Source: Proteiniphilum sp. (GTDB lineage Bacteria; Bacteroidota; Bacteroidia; Bacteroidales; Dysgonomonadaceae). From it: a DNA stretch of 64,000 nucleotides. Positions 30,208-39,924 of the stretch are shown piece after piece (position 1 is the first letter of the stretch; each line of letters starts with the position of its first letter). The stretch lies in NCBI GenBank assembly GCA_028709605.1, contig JAQVWR010000004.1, positions 1-64,000 on the forward strand, in the 5' to 3' direction. Made by a program: the position numbers and the translations under genes. Under the pieces are notes generated by a model. The model worked only from the letters and a program-made list of their open reading frames with translations. It was not told the DNA's origin and did no database searches.

Positions 30208-31233
30208 TCATTCCCGGGCAGAAATGATCACATCCCGTCTGTTTTTTATTTCATAGTTGAATTTGTTGGTCAGTTCTAATATGGATAGAATTTGATAGAT
30301 GTTATCGGTAATTTCAAACTCGGCATTGAACCTTTCCTGCTTTACCTGCTCATCGGCAAAGTATATATGCATGTTATAATGCCTTTCTAAACTTTTTGCA
30401 ATCTCTTCCAGTGAAGCATTTTTAAATGTCATTTTCCCGTGTATCCAATTCAATGCATCCTGGGGGGCTGATGGTTTGGTTAAATGATATTGGCGGTGTG
30501 TTTTATCGAAAATCAATTCTTCCCCCGGCTTTATTTTTACGCTGAGATCCGACGATTTATTCACAAAGCGAATGGAACCGTCTATCAGGGTGGCGGTGAT
30601 GAATGGTTCATCTTCATTACTGCGGGCATTAAATTTTGTCCCCAGCACCTCTATTTCCGCTTCATTAAAAGAAACCACGAAGGGGAGCCGCTTGTTGTGC
30701 GCTATTTCAAAATAAGCTTCGCCTTTGAGCGCCGCTTTCCTTTTCCGGGAGAAAAGCGATTGATGATATTTTATGCTACTGCATGCATTCAGCCATACTT
30801 TCGAGCCGTCGGGCAGCGTTACCTGTGCCCGTTCGCCCAGGTTCGTGGCAATCTCTGTCGGCCGATCGTTCCTTTCCAGCAACGCCGTGGTGGTAAAAAT
30901 GCCTAAAGAAAACACGATAACGATCACGGCGGCAACAGCAGCCACTTGCCCCCATAATCTGCGGGTATTTTGTTTGCCCAATACGGCAGAGGAGGATGCA
31001 TTCTTTTTGGCTAAGAAATCATGAAAAGCCGCCTCTACATCGATCGAGTTGTACGCATCGATTCGATCGCCGACAAACCATAAAATCCACAGGTTTTCCA
31101 CAATCTTTTTATTTTCTTCCGACAGGGAAATCCATTCTTCAGCCTTTTTACACGCGGTTGCGTCTAAAGTCCCTTTTATGTATTCAATTAAAACAGATTC
31201 GTCCATTTTTGATCGTTTCTTATTATAATACAA
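30208..31233 (-). CDS. FecR family anti-sigma factor
   Basis: One TM segment, ERAQVTLPDGSKVWLNACSSIKYHQSL...RKAALKGEAYFEIAHNKRLPFVV, DUF4974-like C-terminus. Confidence 0.95.
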   Translation of the reverse strand: MYYNKKRSKMDESVLIEYIKGTLDATACKKAEEWISLSEENKKIVENLWILWFVGDRIDAYNSIDVEAAFHDFLAKKNASSSAVLGKQNTRRLWGQVAAVAAVIVIVFSLGIFTTTALLERNDRPTEIATNLGERAQVTLPDGSKVWLNACSSIKYHQSLFSRKRKAALKGEAYFEIAHNKRLPFVVSFNEAEIEVLGTKFNARSNEDEPFITATLIDGSIRFVNKSSDLSVKIKPGEELIFDKTHRQYHLTKPSAPQDALNWIHGKMTFKNASLEEIAKSLERHYNMHIYFADEQVKQERFNAEFEITDNIYQILSILELTNKFNYEIKNRRDVIISARE

Positions 31234-31338
31234 ATGGAGATTAAGAGTTACTAAACAAAAGTATGTTTTTTTAGCAATTTCTTTGAAACTCCCTTAATTT
31301 TATCTTCCTTTGCCTTTGAATAATTTACCTTTTGACAA

Positions 31339-31905
31339 ATGAACCTCCTGAATAACAACGAAGAAACGATCATTTTGCTCCAAAAGGATAACGGATCCTT
31401 TTTTGAAGTAGTATACAAATATTACTTTCCGGGGTTATATTCATTTGCTACCCAATATGTGGAAAATGAAGAGGCGAAAGAGGTGGTTCAGGACACAATG
31501 CTGTGGCTTTGGGAAAACAGGCATACACTCATTCCGGAATTGTCTCTCAAGTCATTGCTCTTTACGATTGTAAAAAATAAATGTTTGAATTCCTGTAACC
31601 GGGGCCAACTCAGGAACAGAATGCTCGAAACGATGAAAGAAAAGCACCGTGAACGTTTTGAGGATCCCGACTTTTACCTGGAAAACGAACTATTCTCTCT
31701 CTTCAAACAAGCTTTGGAACAGTTACCCGAAAATTTTCGGGAAGTATTTGAAATGAGCCGGATGGAGGGACTCACCCATCATGAAATTGCGAAAAGGCTG
31801 GGGGTGTCGCCCCAAACCGTTAATTACAGGTTGGGGAAAGCGTTGGACATCCTGCGAACGGAGTTGAAAGATTACCTGCCGATTCTTCTGGTGATGTTAC
31901 TGTAA
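31339..31905 (+). CDS. ECF RNA polymerase sigma factor (FecI-like)
   Basis: Sigma70 region 2 (FFEVVYKYYFPGLYSFATQYVENEEAKEVVQDTMLWLWENR) and region 4 (LEQLPENFREVFEMSRMEGLTHHEIAKRLGVSPQTVNYRLGKAL). Confidence 0.95.
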   Translation: MNLLNNNEETIILLQKDNGSFFEVVYKYYFPGLYSFATQYVENEEAKEVVQDTMLWLWENRHTLIPELSLKSLLFTIVKNKCLNSCNRGQLRNRMLETMKEKHRERFEDPDFYLENELFSLFKQALEQLPENFREVFEMSRMEGLTHHEIAKRLGVSPQTVNYRLGKALDILRTELKDYLPILLVMLL

Positions 31906-31945
31906 ACGGGCGGCTTTCAACCGGCACCACGGTTGACAGCGGCAC

Positions 31946-34597
31946 TTACGGCATTTCTGCCTCTTTCAGTTTCTGCACGATCGCCTCCACGGCCGCATGC
32001 AGCCCGTCAGGATCCTTCCCGCCGGCAGTAGCGAAATGAGGCTGCCCTCCGCCACCGCCCCTGATCAGCTTTGCTGCCTCCCGCACCATGTTGCCGGCAT
32101 GCAATCCTCCGGCCACCAGATCGTCGCTCAGCATTACCGTGAGAGAGGGTTTGCCGTTGGCAACCGTACCGGCTGCAAACATCATTTTCACGGGATAAAG
32201 GCTTTTTAACTGAAAAGCGATATCCTTCACCATCTCGGGAGCCCCCTCGGGCAGCTCTGCGCAGAACAGGCTGATGCCGTTCACCTCCTCCCGCTTTTCA
32301 ATGATGTACTGCTTCAGGTGCTCGCTCTTCTCCTTCATAAACTGCTGCACCTGCTTCTTCATCTCTTCGTTCTCCGACAGCAGGCGATGCACCCCCTGCA
32401 CGATGTCGGGCACGTTGTTGAGCAGGTTCCTGATCTCGAGGATCGCATCCTCCCCGGCATAGAGGTACTCCTCGCACCCCTTCGCGGTGACCGCCTCGAT
32501 GCGGCGCACCCCGGCGGAGATAGCGCTTTCGCTGATAATGCGGAATGTTCCGATACGTCCCGTAGAGGAGATATGCGTCCCTCCGCACAGCTCGATAGAT
32601 GATCCGAAACGCACGGTGCGCACCTCATCGCCGTACTTCTCGCCGAAGAGGGCCATGGCTCCCTGGGCCTTTGCCTCTTCGAGAGGCACATGACGGTGCT
32701 CTTCGATGGCGAAGTTGCTCCTGATGGCAGCCGTCACCTTCCTCTCCACCGCGCGGATCTCCTGGGGGGTCATCTTCCGGAAATGGGAGAAGTCGAACCG
32801 CAACAGCTCGGATGAGACATACGAACCTTTTTGCTCCACATGGGTGCCCAGCACCTCACGCAGCGCTGCGTGCATCAGGTGAGTCGCCGTGTGGTTGCAC
32901 TCGGTAGCGGTACGTTTCTCTGCGTCGATGCGGGCAACAAACTCCGCTGCAGGGTTTACCGGCAGTTTCTCCGAGAGGTGCACCGCCAGGTTGTTCTCCC
33001 GTTTGGTGTCGAAGATCACGATCTGCTCGCTGCCGTCAGCCGTCGTGAGCCGGCCGCTGTCACCCGCCTGTCCCCCCATCTCGGCATAGAAAGGCGAGCG
33101 GGAAAGCACCAGCTGGTAATAGCTTTTGTTTTTTTGTTTGACCGCGCGATAACGGAGAATGCGGGTGGAACATGCTGTTTCGTCATATCCCACAAAAGCG
33201 GGCTCACCCTCATGTACCTTTATCCAGTCGCCTGTCTCTGTGGCGGCCGCGTTGCGTGCCCGCTCTTTCTGCTTCTGCATCTCGGCATCGAAGCCGGCCA
33301 GGTCGACCCGCATGTCATGCTCCCGCAGGATTAGCTCCGTCAGGTCGATCGGAAAGCCAAAAGTGTCATAGAGCTGAAACGCCACCTCTCCGCTCAGATA
33401 CTCCCCCTTGCTTTCGGGGATGCTCTTCTCGAGCATCCTGATCCCGGTGTCGAGGGTACGCAGGAACGACTCCTCTTCCTCCTTCATCACTTTCACGATA
33501 AGCGTTTGCTGAGCTGCCAGCTCGGGATAAGCATCTCCCATAACTGCTAGAAGAGTCGGGATAAGCCGAAACATAAACGGTTCATGCATCCCCAGAAAGG
33601 TGTACCCATAACGGACTGCACGACGCAGGATACGGCGAATAACATACCCGGCTTTGGCGTTTGAAGGCAGTTGACCATCGGTAATAGAGAAAGCTATCGT
33701 ACGCAGGTGGTCGGCGATGACCCGCATGGCGATATCTGTTTTTTCATCTTCTCCATATTTTCCTCCGCTGATCTCTCCTATTTTGCAGATGATCGGCTGA
33801 AAAAGATCGGTGTCGTAGTTCGACAGTTTGCCCTGTACCGCCATGCAGAGACGTTCGAAACCCATGCCGGTGTCGATCACCTTCGCCGGCAGCGGCTCCA
33901 GTGATCCGTCGGCCTTGCGGTTATACTGCATAAAGACCAGGTTCCAGATCTCGATGACCTGGGGATGGCTCCGGTTCACCAGCGCCAGGCCGCTCACCTT
34001 CTCCCGCTCGCTGTCGGGGCGGATATCGATATGGATCTCGGAGCAGGGCCCGCAAGGGCCGGTGTCCCCCATCTCCCAGAAATTATCGTGTTTGTTTCCG
34101 TTAATAATCCGCCCTTTGGGCAGGTATCGCTCCCAGTAGGAAGCTGCTTCATCGTCGCGCGCCAGCCCCTCTTCCTTCGCTCCTTCAAAGACCGTCACAT
34201 AGAGCCGTTCCCTGTCGAGTTTCAGCACTTCGGTGAGATACTCCCAGGCCCACGCGATGGCCTCCCGCTTGAAGTAGTCGCCGAACGACCAGTTGCCCAG
34301 CATCTCGAACATGGTGTGGTGGTAGGTGTCGTGTCCCACCTCCTCCAGGTCGTTATGCTTACCGCTCACGCGCAGGCACTTCTGCGAGTCGGCCACCCTC
34401 GTATATTTTGCCGGTGCATTGCCCAGGATGATATCCTTGAACTGGTTCATGCCGGCATTGGTGAACATCAGGGTGGGGTCATCCTTGATGACCATGGGTG
34501 CCGACGGCACAATCCGGTGCTGTTTGGACTGGAAAAACTGTTTGAACGACTGGCGGATCTCTTTGGAAGTCATCTTGCTCTTTATTTTTTTATTCAA
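31946..34597 (-). CDS. alaS: Alanyl-tRNA synthetase (start likely 34573, [10 protein letters not shown])
   Basis: [61 protein letters not shown]-type editing motif [28 protein letters not shown]. Confidence 0.98.
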   Translation of the reverse strand: MNKKIKSKMTSKEIRQSFKQFFQSKQHRIVPSAPMVIKDDPTLMFTNAGMNQFKDIILGNAPAKYTRVADSQKCLRVSGKHNDLEEVGHDTYHHTMFEMLGNWSFGDYFKREAIAWAWEYLTEVLKLDRERLYVTVFEGAKEEGLARDDEAASYWERYLPKGRIINGNKHDNFWEMGDTGPCGPCSEIHIDIRPDSEREKVSGLALVNRSHPQVIEIWNLVFMQYNRKADGSLEPLPAKVIDTGMGFERLCMAVQGKLSNYDTDLFQPIICKIGEISGGKYGEDEKTDIAMRVIADHLRTIAFSITDGQLPSNAKAGYVIRRILRRAVRYGYTFLGMHEPFMFRLIPTLLAVMGDAYPELAAQQTLIVKVMKEEEESFLRTLDTGIRMLEKSIPESKGEYLSGEVAFQLYDTFGFPIDLTELILREHDMRVDLAGFDAEMQKQKERARNAAATETGDWIKVHEGEPAFVGYDETACSTRILRYRAVKQKNKSYYQLVLSRSPFYAEMGGQAGDSGRLTTADGSEQIVIFDTKRENNLAVHLSEKLPVNPAAEFVARIDAEKRTATECNHTATHLMHAALREVLGTHVEQKGSYVSSELLRFDFSHFRKMTPQEIRAVERKVTAAIRSNFAIEEHRHVPLEEAKAQGAMALFGEKYGDEVRTVRFGSSIELCGGTHISSTGRIGTFRIISESAISAGVRRIEAVTAKGCEEYLYAGEDAILEIRNLLNNVPDIVQGVHRLLSENEEMKKQVQQFMKEKSEHLKQYIIEKREEVNGISLFCAELPEGAPEMVKDIAFQLKSLYPVKMMFAAGTVANGKPSLTVMLSDDLVAGGLHAGNMVREAAKLIRGGGGGQPHFATAGGKDPDGLHAAVEAIVQKLKEAEMP

Positions 34598-34640
34598 ATA
34601 AAGTGCAAAGATACGATTTTATTTTTGTTGCCCGGAATTT

Positions 34641-34925
34641 TCATCCCTTCCATACGCTCTTGCGAATACGGATATACTCATCGCATACGCGTAATTGAAA
34701 GTGTTGCTCCTTACATCGTTCCAAAATGATGTCCAACGGGATATTCCTGATGACACAGACCGGCCGGCCATGAGAATCCATAATGGTTACAACAGGCCGC
34801 TCGGGGAAGAGCAAAATCAACAGCGTCGGTACACATTCGTAGGCTGTGGGCGTCTCCCCGGAAAGATCAATATAGATCTCTCCGGCATTGAGTGATTCAC
34901 CCAAAATGATATCATATTCTTTCAC
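34641..34925 (-). CDS. Hypothetical protein
   Basis: 94-aa ORF, same strand and spacing as the 34943 gene; no recognised family. Confidence 0.45.
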   Translation of the reverse strand: MKEYDIILGESLNAGEIYIDLSGETPTAYECVPTLLILLFPERPVVTIMDSHGRPVCVIRNIPLDIILERCKEQHFQLRVCDEYIRIRKSVWKG

Positions 34926-34942
34926 GGGAATCGTTTCATTCT

Positions 34943-35767
34943 TTATTCACATGCAAATAACCGTACGAAAAATGTGAGTTCCTGGTTGCAGCGATAGTCG
35001 GAGAAGGCCCCGACTTCATCAAAACAGAAAAACCATGCATTGCCCAGTCCGTTATCGTGGCTGCGGCTCCAATAGCAACCATTGACTCCCGCTTTACAAA
35101 CGTCGTTGCTGCCCGGCATCGTAACGTCTGCCGCCGGGAACACCCGTGAGAGATCCTTTCCGTTATCCCGGCTCCACCAACTCTCCCGTGCAATATCTTC
35201 TACCGTACCCTTAAACTCCGGATCCAACCGGCGAGCGGTTACCTCCACTATTTTCCCCTCGCCATCGGGATGATCTTTATATGCATACCGCCATGCACTC
35301 AGATACACGTTCGAATGCCCCTTAAAACGAAGGCCGTAAGCAATGCCGCAGCCGTCGGAGCGGTATGCCGCCGTGTACGCATGGGTCTGGCCGGCAATGG
35401 TTATCTGTTCGGAATAATCACTTGTTTTTTCCGCCTGGTCAAAACGGATATTTTTCCCGTTATTGAAATCGGGAATAATGCCGCGCCACTCGCTGCGAGA
35501 GGGCAAGTGATAGTATATGCCATCGATATTGATTTTGTCAAACTCTTTCATCGCCCTCTTCCACGAAAAATATCCGCATTGGCTGCCGGCGTGGGAGGTG
35601 GCCAGCCCGTCGCCCTCTTTGTTGATATTATATTCCGTCACATACTCTATGGATAATTTCGGAAGTGGGCCGTTACCGTCGGCAACAGTTTGCGCCACCG
35701 GTTGAATCTCTGCTTTTTTCGGCAGATGGCCGAACAAACGCCCTATTAGGTTTGTGATGCATCTCAT
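34943..35767 (-). CDS. FISUMP-like (Fibrobacter succinogenes major paralogous-type, C-type-lectin-like) protein
   Basis: C-terminal GCYWSRSHDNGLGNAWFFCFDEVGAFSDYRCNQELTFFVRLFACE and HLPSRSEWRGIIPD resemble FISUMP patterns. Confidence 0.5.
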   Translation of the reverse strand: MRCITNLIGRLFGHLPKKAEIQPVAQTVADGNGPLPKLSIEYVTEYNINKEGDGLATSHAGSQCGYFSWKRAMKEFDKINIDGIYYHLPSRSEWRGIIPDFNNGKNIRFDQAEKTSDYSEQITIAGQTHAYTAAYRSDGCGIAYGLRFKGHSNVYLSAWRYAYKDHPDGEGKIVEVTARRLDPEFKGTVEDIARESWWSRDNGKDLSRVFPAADVTMPGSNDVCKAGVNGCYWSRSHDNGLGNAWFFCFDEVGAFSDYRCNQELTFFVRLFACE

Positions 35768-35896
35768 TTTATCTTATGGATCAATTGTTGCTGACATTTT
35801 TTTCCATTGTTGCTGATAATGTTGCGCATTCTCAAAGGCTCCCCTCCCCAATGTGACAGATGCTATCTCCTGCGCATAAGTATTTGTGTAAAAAAT

Positions 35897-36088
35897 CTAC
35901 TGTTGAATATCTTTCGGGCAATCTCCCTCAAAGCCTCCTCTCTGAATAGCAACCATTCTGATTCGCTCCGACAACTTGCTCCGGGTGCGGCCTTTCAGGG
36001 CATTACGGACCGTTACTTCGCTCACATGGAGCATCTTCGCAATGGCCCTTCGCTCTCCGTGCTGCGTTAGTATCTCCCTCATACACAT
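35897..36088 (-). CDS. Small HTH protein, Cro-like
   Basis: RRAIAKMLHVSEVTVRNALKGRTRSKLSERIRMVAIQRGG resembles a helix-turn-helix; divergent to an S24-type repressor. Confidence 0.6.
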   Translation of the reverse strand: MCMREILTQHGERRAIAKMLHVSEVTVRNALKGRTRSKLSERIRMVAIQRGGFEGDCPKDIQQ

Positions 36089-36142
36089 TCTTTCATTTTT
36101 TTTGTATCTTTATCGTCGCTTTCTATATCGAAAGCCACAAAG

Positions 36143-36161
36143 ATAAATCATAATGATTTAT
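36143..36161. promoter_or_regulatory. Candidate operator of the divergent S24 repressor / small HTH pair
   Basis: Perfect 19-bp palindrome ATAAATCAT-A-ATGATTTAT in the divergent intergenic region; near copy at 36386-36404. Confidence 0.6.
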
Positions 36162-36196
36162 AAAACAAGGGGAATATTTCTTTTTGATTTATTTAT

Positions 36197-36949
36197 ATGT
36201 TAAATATTGCAAAGATACGAAAAGAATGGTTTATAGAGAAGATAGAAACACTGAAGAAAGATGGCACTCCATATTCCGAGATAGCCGCCCGATTAGGCAT
36301 TAAACCTCAATATTTAAACCTGATAAAGAATACGGGAAGAGGTGCATCGGAAAAATTGACACTTAAACTCTGTACTACGTTCAACATAAATCATAATGAA
36401 TTATTGGAGCGTATCCGTACTGATGAAAAAAAGCTGCCGGAAACCCCCAAAGGGAAGGATTCGGATGTTCCATTTTTTTCGCAAAAAAAAATCCCCCTCT
36501 ACGATCATCATACCTCTGATATGAATCGGAACCGTACAGGAGAAGCCAATGGGCAGGCATCTCACGGAGAGGTAAGGGAATGGATTGATACCGGCGATCT
36601 GTTCCCGGGAGCAACTTCTGCTGTCCGCCACTACGGTGACAGCATGGCCGAATACCCGTCAGGATCGATTCTCGTGCTCAAACAATTGATCGACCTGACA
36701 CTGATTATATGGGGACGGAATTATTATGTGGAAACCCAGGAAATCAGCGTGATCAAAAGGCTGCAGAACGGAGGCAAAAATCATGTCATCGGGTACAGCT
36801 CGAGTGAGCAAACCTATCCGGACGGGCGCCTCATACACGAACCTGTTAAAATTCCCAAAGAGAGTATTTGTCATATCAGCCTTATCCTGGGATGTGTGAT
36901 CAAAGAATTCAGCGGAAGAGCCATTCCGGTCGCTGCAAACACTGTATAA
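36197..36949 (+). CDS. Phage-repressor-like regulator: N-terminal HTH plus S24/LexA-like peptidase domain
   Basis: HTH YSEIAARLGIKPQYLNLIKNTGRGASEKLTLKL; S24-type RHYGDSMAEYPSGSILVLKQ (Ser) and VIKRL (Lys). Confidence 0.8.
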   Translation: MLNIAKIRKEWFIEKIETLKKDGTPYSEIAARLGIKPQYLNLIKNTGRGASEKLTLKLCTTFNINHNELLERIRTDEKKLPETPKGKDSDVPFFSQKKIPLYDHHTSDMNRNRTGEANGQASHGEVREWIDTGDLFPGATSAVRHYGDSMAEYPSGSILVLKQLIDLTLIIWGRNYYVETQEISVIKRLQNGGKNHVIGYSSSEQTYPDGRLIHEPVKIPKESICHISLILGCVIKEFSGRAIPVAANTV

Positions 36950-37091
36950 TCGGAACTTTTCATCACCGATAACACCTATAATTTTCCCCCCCTCACTGAT
37001 TGACCGCACGCTCACATCTCCGCGCAATTAAAATAAGGAGCTCATCGCCAAAAGAATCCGGTTATTGAGAAGACGAACGAATCAAAAAAAG

Positions 37092-37123
37092 TTTGTCTTT
37101 CCCCGTGAATCATCGTACTTTTG
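37092..37123 (+). promoter_or_regulatory. Bacteroidetes primary-sigma promoter for the methyltransferase gene
   Basis: TTTG (37092-37095), 20-nt spacer, TACTTTTG (37116-37123), fits TTTG-N19-21-TAnnTTTG; start codon at 37144. Confidence 0.65.
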
Positions 37124-37143
37124 AAACGATTTAATCAGGATAT

Positions 37144-38049
37144 ATGTCTGTTATAAAAATTGAGAAATGCCCCGTGTGCGGCAGCGGGGATTTCAAAAAA
37201 GTTTTTGACGCGGTTGATCACTTCTCCAGCAGAGAGGTTTTTCCCGTTTGTGATTGCAGGATGTGCGGATTCCGCTTCACAAACAATTTCCCATCGGAAG
37301 ATGTGATCGGAAAATATTACGACTCCCCCGACTACATCTCCCACTCCGACTCAGTCTTAGGGATGACGAACAAGCTGTATCATCTGTTCAGAAGAGAGTT
37401 GCTGAAACGAAAAATCCGCCTGGTGAAAAAAGATGTCGCCCGGAAGAATGCCCGCCTCCTCGATATCGGCTGCGGCACCGGGTACTTCCTCCATGCAGCC
37501 AAAGAGGCAGGCTTACGGGTGACCGGCATCGAAAAAAACAGCATGGCCCGGGAGAAAGCATCATCCCTGTTCAGCCTCGACGTGAGAGAGGAATCTGCAT
37601 TCTTTCACTTGCAACCCTCTTCGTTTGATGCGGTCACATTGTGGCATGTGCTGGAGCATCTGGAGAAGCTGAATGAAAGCCTGGAAAAGGTGAACGAGAT
37701 CCTGACTCCCGACGGCACCCTGATCCTGGCACTGCCCAACCACCTCTCATACGATGCACGGATCTATGGCAACCAATGGGCGGCTTACGATGTGCCACGC
37801 CACCTCTGGCACTTCACCCCCTTTACGCTGGAAAGACTGCTTAAGAGACACCATATGAAGGTGGTAAAAAAATACCGCATGCCGTTAGACGCCTTCTATA
37901 TCTCCTTGCTGAGTGAAAAATACGGGGGCAACAACTTGTGGGGCCAATATGGGAGGGCATTTTTGACAGGAACTGCAGGTTTCTTTCGATCTTTGCATAA
38001 ACCGGAGCAATCGAGCTCACTGATCTATATCGTGCATAAAGATGCATAA
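37144..38049 (+). CDS. Class I SAM-dependent methyltransferase
   Basis: ARLLDIGCGTGYFLHAAKEAGLRVTGIE; N-terminal CPVCGSGDF...CDCRMCGF zinc-binding-like region. Confidence 0.9.
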   Translation: MSVIKIEKCPVCGSGDFKKVFDAVDHFSSREVFPVCDCRMCGFRFTNNFPSEDVIGKYYDSPDYISHSDSVLGMTNKLYHLFRRELLKRKIRLVKKDVARKNARLLDIGCGTGYFLHAAKEAGLRVTGIEKNSMAREKASSLFSLDVREESAFFHLQPSSFDAVTLWHVLEHLEKLNESLEKVNEILTPDGTLILALPNHLSYDARIYGNQWAAYDVPRHLWHFTPFTLERLLKRHHMKVVKKYRMPLDAFYISLLSEKYGGNNLWGQYGRAFLTGTAGFFRSLHKPEQSSSLIYIVHKDA

Positions 38050-38222
38050 ACGGAAGCAACAATCCTCTCTGACGGACAAGAGTGTAACATACACATATTA
38101 AACCAAATTAGAAATAAAGCGTTCTATAAATGAAAGAGATCAATTATATTTGGAATATAATACAAAAACAGGAAGGTTATTCCTCAAATAGCCGTAATCG
38201 CACATGTTATGCATAACCATTA

Positions 38223-38624
38223 ATGATCATGGGCAAACGAAAAAAACCAATTCTGTTTAACGAGAAGCGTCTCTACTATTCCATTCAGGAGGTGGCGGAC
38301 CATTTCGCGGTCAATGTATCGCTGCTGCGCTTCTGGGAAAAAGAGTTCGAGAACATCCATCCCCGGAAAACAGCCGGCGGCACCCGCCAGTACACACGGG
38401 AGGATATTCAGCAGGTGGAGATCATCTACCACCTGGTAAAAGAAAAGGGAATGACCCTGGAAGGAGCGCGCCAGACACTCAAAAGCAAAAAGGACGAGGA
38501 GACAAAACGGGTGGAGGCGGTAACCCGGCTGACAGCGATCAAAAGAGAGCTGCTGCTGCTTGAAGAGGAGTTTGACCAACTCCATGCAACCCGGAAATAC
38601 ACAAAAACAACCACCGAAGAATGA
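38223..38624 (+). CDS. MerR family transcriptional regulator
   Basis: KRLYYSIQEVADHFAVNVSLLRFWEKEFENIHPRKTAGGTRQYTREDIQQVEIIYHLVKEKGMTLEGARQTL. Confidence 0.93.
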   Translation: MIMGKRKKPILFNEKRLYYSIQEVADHFAVNVSLLRFWEKEFENIHPRKTAGGTRQYTREDIQQVEIIYHLVKEKGMTLEGARQTLKSKKDEETKRVEAVTRLTAIKRELLLLEEEFDQLHATRKYTKTTTEE

Positions 38625-39796
38625 TGATACGTTTGAAACCTGTTTTCTTTTGGATGACGCTCATCACTGCTTCCCTCTTTGCCCAAGAGCAGGTAGCCGT
38701 GAAGGTGGGAGCAGAGCGGACAGCATGCTACCTCCCGCTGCTGGCAGACAAGCGGGTGGCGGTGATGACCAACCAGACCGGTATGGCCGGCGATGAACAC
38801 TTGGTGGATCTGCTCATCAGGCACCGGCTCAATCTGGTGGGGATCTTCTCACCCGAACATGGCTTTCGCGGCACAGCCGATGCTGGGGAGCATGTAGCCA
38901 GCTCGGTAGATAAAAAGACCGGGATCCCTATCTGGTCACTCTACGGCAGCGGGAGCGGCAAACCCTCCGCCGAAAGAATGAAAGCATTCGACATCCTCGT
39001 TTTCGACCTGCAGGACGTGGGACTGCGTTTCTACACCTACTACGCCAGCATGGCCCGGCTGATGGATGCCTGTGCGGAACAAGGCAAGCAGATGATCGTC
39101 CTGGACCGCCCCAACCCGAACGGGATGTATGTGGACGGGCCGATCCTCGACAGGAACCACAAGTCGGGCGTGGGATGGCTCCCCATACCGGTGGTGCACG
39201 GCATGACGCTGGGTGAACTGGCCCTGATGATCAATGGTGAGGGATGGCTGCCGGAAAAAAGGATCTGCGACCTCACGGTGATCCCCTGTGAGCACTACTC
39301 CCACCAGACACGCTACGAGCTGCCCATCGCGCCGTCGCCCAACCTGCCCGACAATCACGCCATCTACCTCTACCCCTCTACCTGCTTGTTTGAAGGGACA
39401 GTGATAAGCTTAGGCAGAGGCACTCCCTATCCCTTTGAAGTATACGGCCATCCGGATTACAAGGGTTCGAACTTCTCCTTTACCCCTCGCCGTGTGCCGG
39501 GGGCAAAGAACCCGCCGCTGCTCAACAGGAAGTGCTACGGCGTAGACCTGCGCGAGCTGCCGGACGAACAGGTCATTGCCGGCGGCTTCGACCTTTCTTA
39601 TCTGATCGACGCCTACCGCAATCTGGATATCGGTGAGCAGTTCTTCACCTCCTTCTTCGAAAAACTGGCCGGCGTGGACTATATCCGGCAGGATATCCTC
39701 GCCGGCAAATCGGCTGAAGAGATCAAAGAGAGATGGCGCTGCGATGTAAAACAGTTCAAACAACAGCGAAAACCCTACCTGTTGTATGACGAATAA
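38621..39796 (+). CDS. DUF1343 / NamZ-family (exo-beta-N-acetylmuramidase-like) secreted protein
   Basis: KRVAVMTNQTGMAGDEHLVDLLI, GIFSPEHGFRGTADAGEHVASSVDKKTGIPIWSLYG, VFDLQDVGLRFYTYYASM; ATGA overlap with the MerR gene. Confidence 0.9.
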   Translation: MMIRLKPVFFWMTLITASLFAQEQVAVKVGAERTACYLPLLADKRVAVMTNQTGMAGDEHLVDLLIRHRLNLVGIFSPEHGFRGTADAGEHVASSVDKKTGIPIWSLYGSGSGKPSAERMKAFDILVFDLQDVGLRFYTYYASMARLMDACAEQGKQMIVLDRPNPNGMYVDGPILDRNHKSGVGWLPIPVVHGMTLGELALMINGEGWLPEKRICDLTVIPCEHYSHQTRYELPIAPSPNLPDNHAIYLYPSTCLFEGTVISLGRGTPYPFEVYGHPDYKGSNFSFTPRRVPGAKNPPLLNRKCYGVDLRELPDEQVIAGGFDLSYLIDAYRNLDIGEQFFTSFFEKLAGVDYIRQDILAGKSAEEIKERWRCDVKQFKQQRKPYLLYDE

Positions 39797-39821
39797 ACAC
39801 CCCAAGGTATTCGCAATCTAT

Positions 39822-39849
39822 AAAAAATGCGCTTTCATGCGCATTTTTT
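39822..39849. terminator. Terminator hairpin downstream of the DUF1343 gene
   Basis: AAAAAATGCGC-TTTCAT-GCGCATTTTTT, 11-bp perfect stem ending in a T run. Confidence 0.8.
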
Positions 39850-39924
39850 GTATTTTTGCATCTTATTTATGCAAGTGCCGCATATTGATTGCGTAACAGA
39901 TGCAAAACTTGAGTTATTTACAAA

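Noticed and set aside
34943-35767. Possible diversity-generating retroelement target (C-type-lectin-like C-terminus)
   Set aside because: No reverse transcriptase, Avd-like gene or template repeat was seen in the window, and the 3' end is not notably AAC/AAT-rich.
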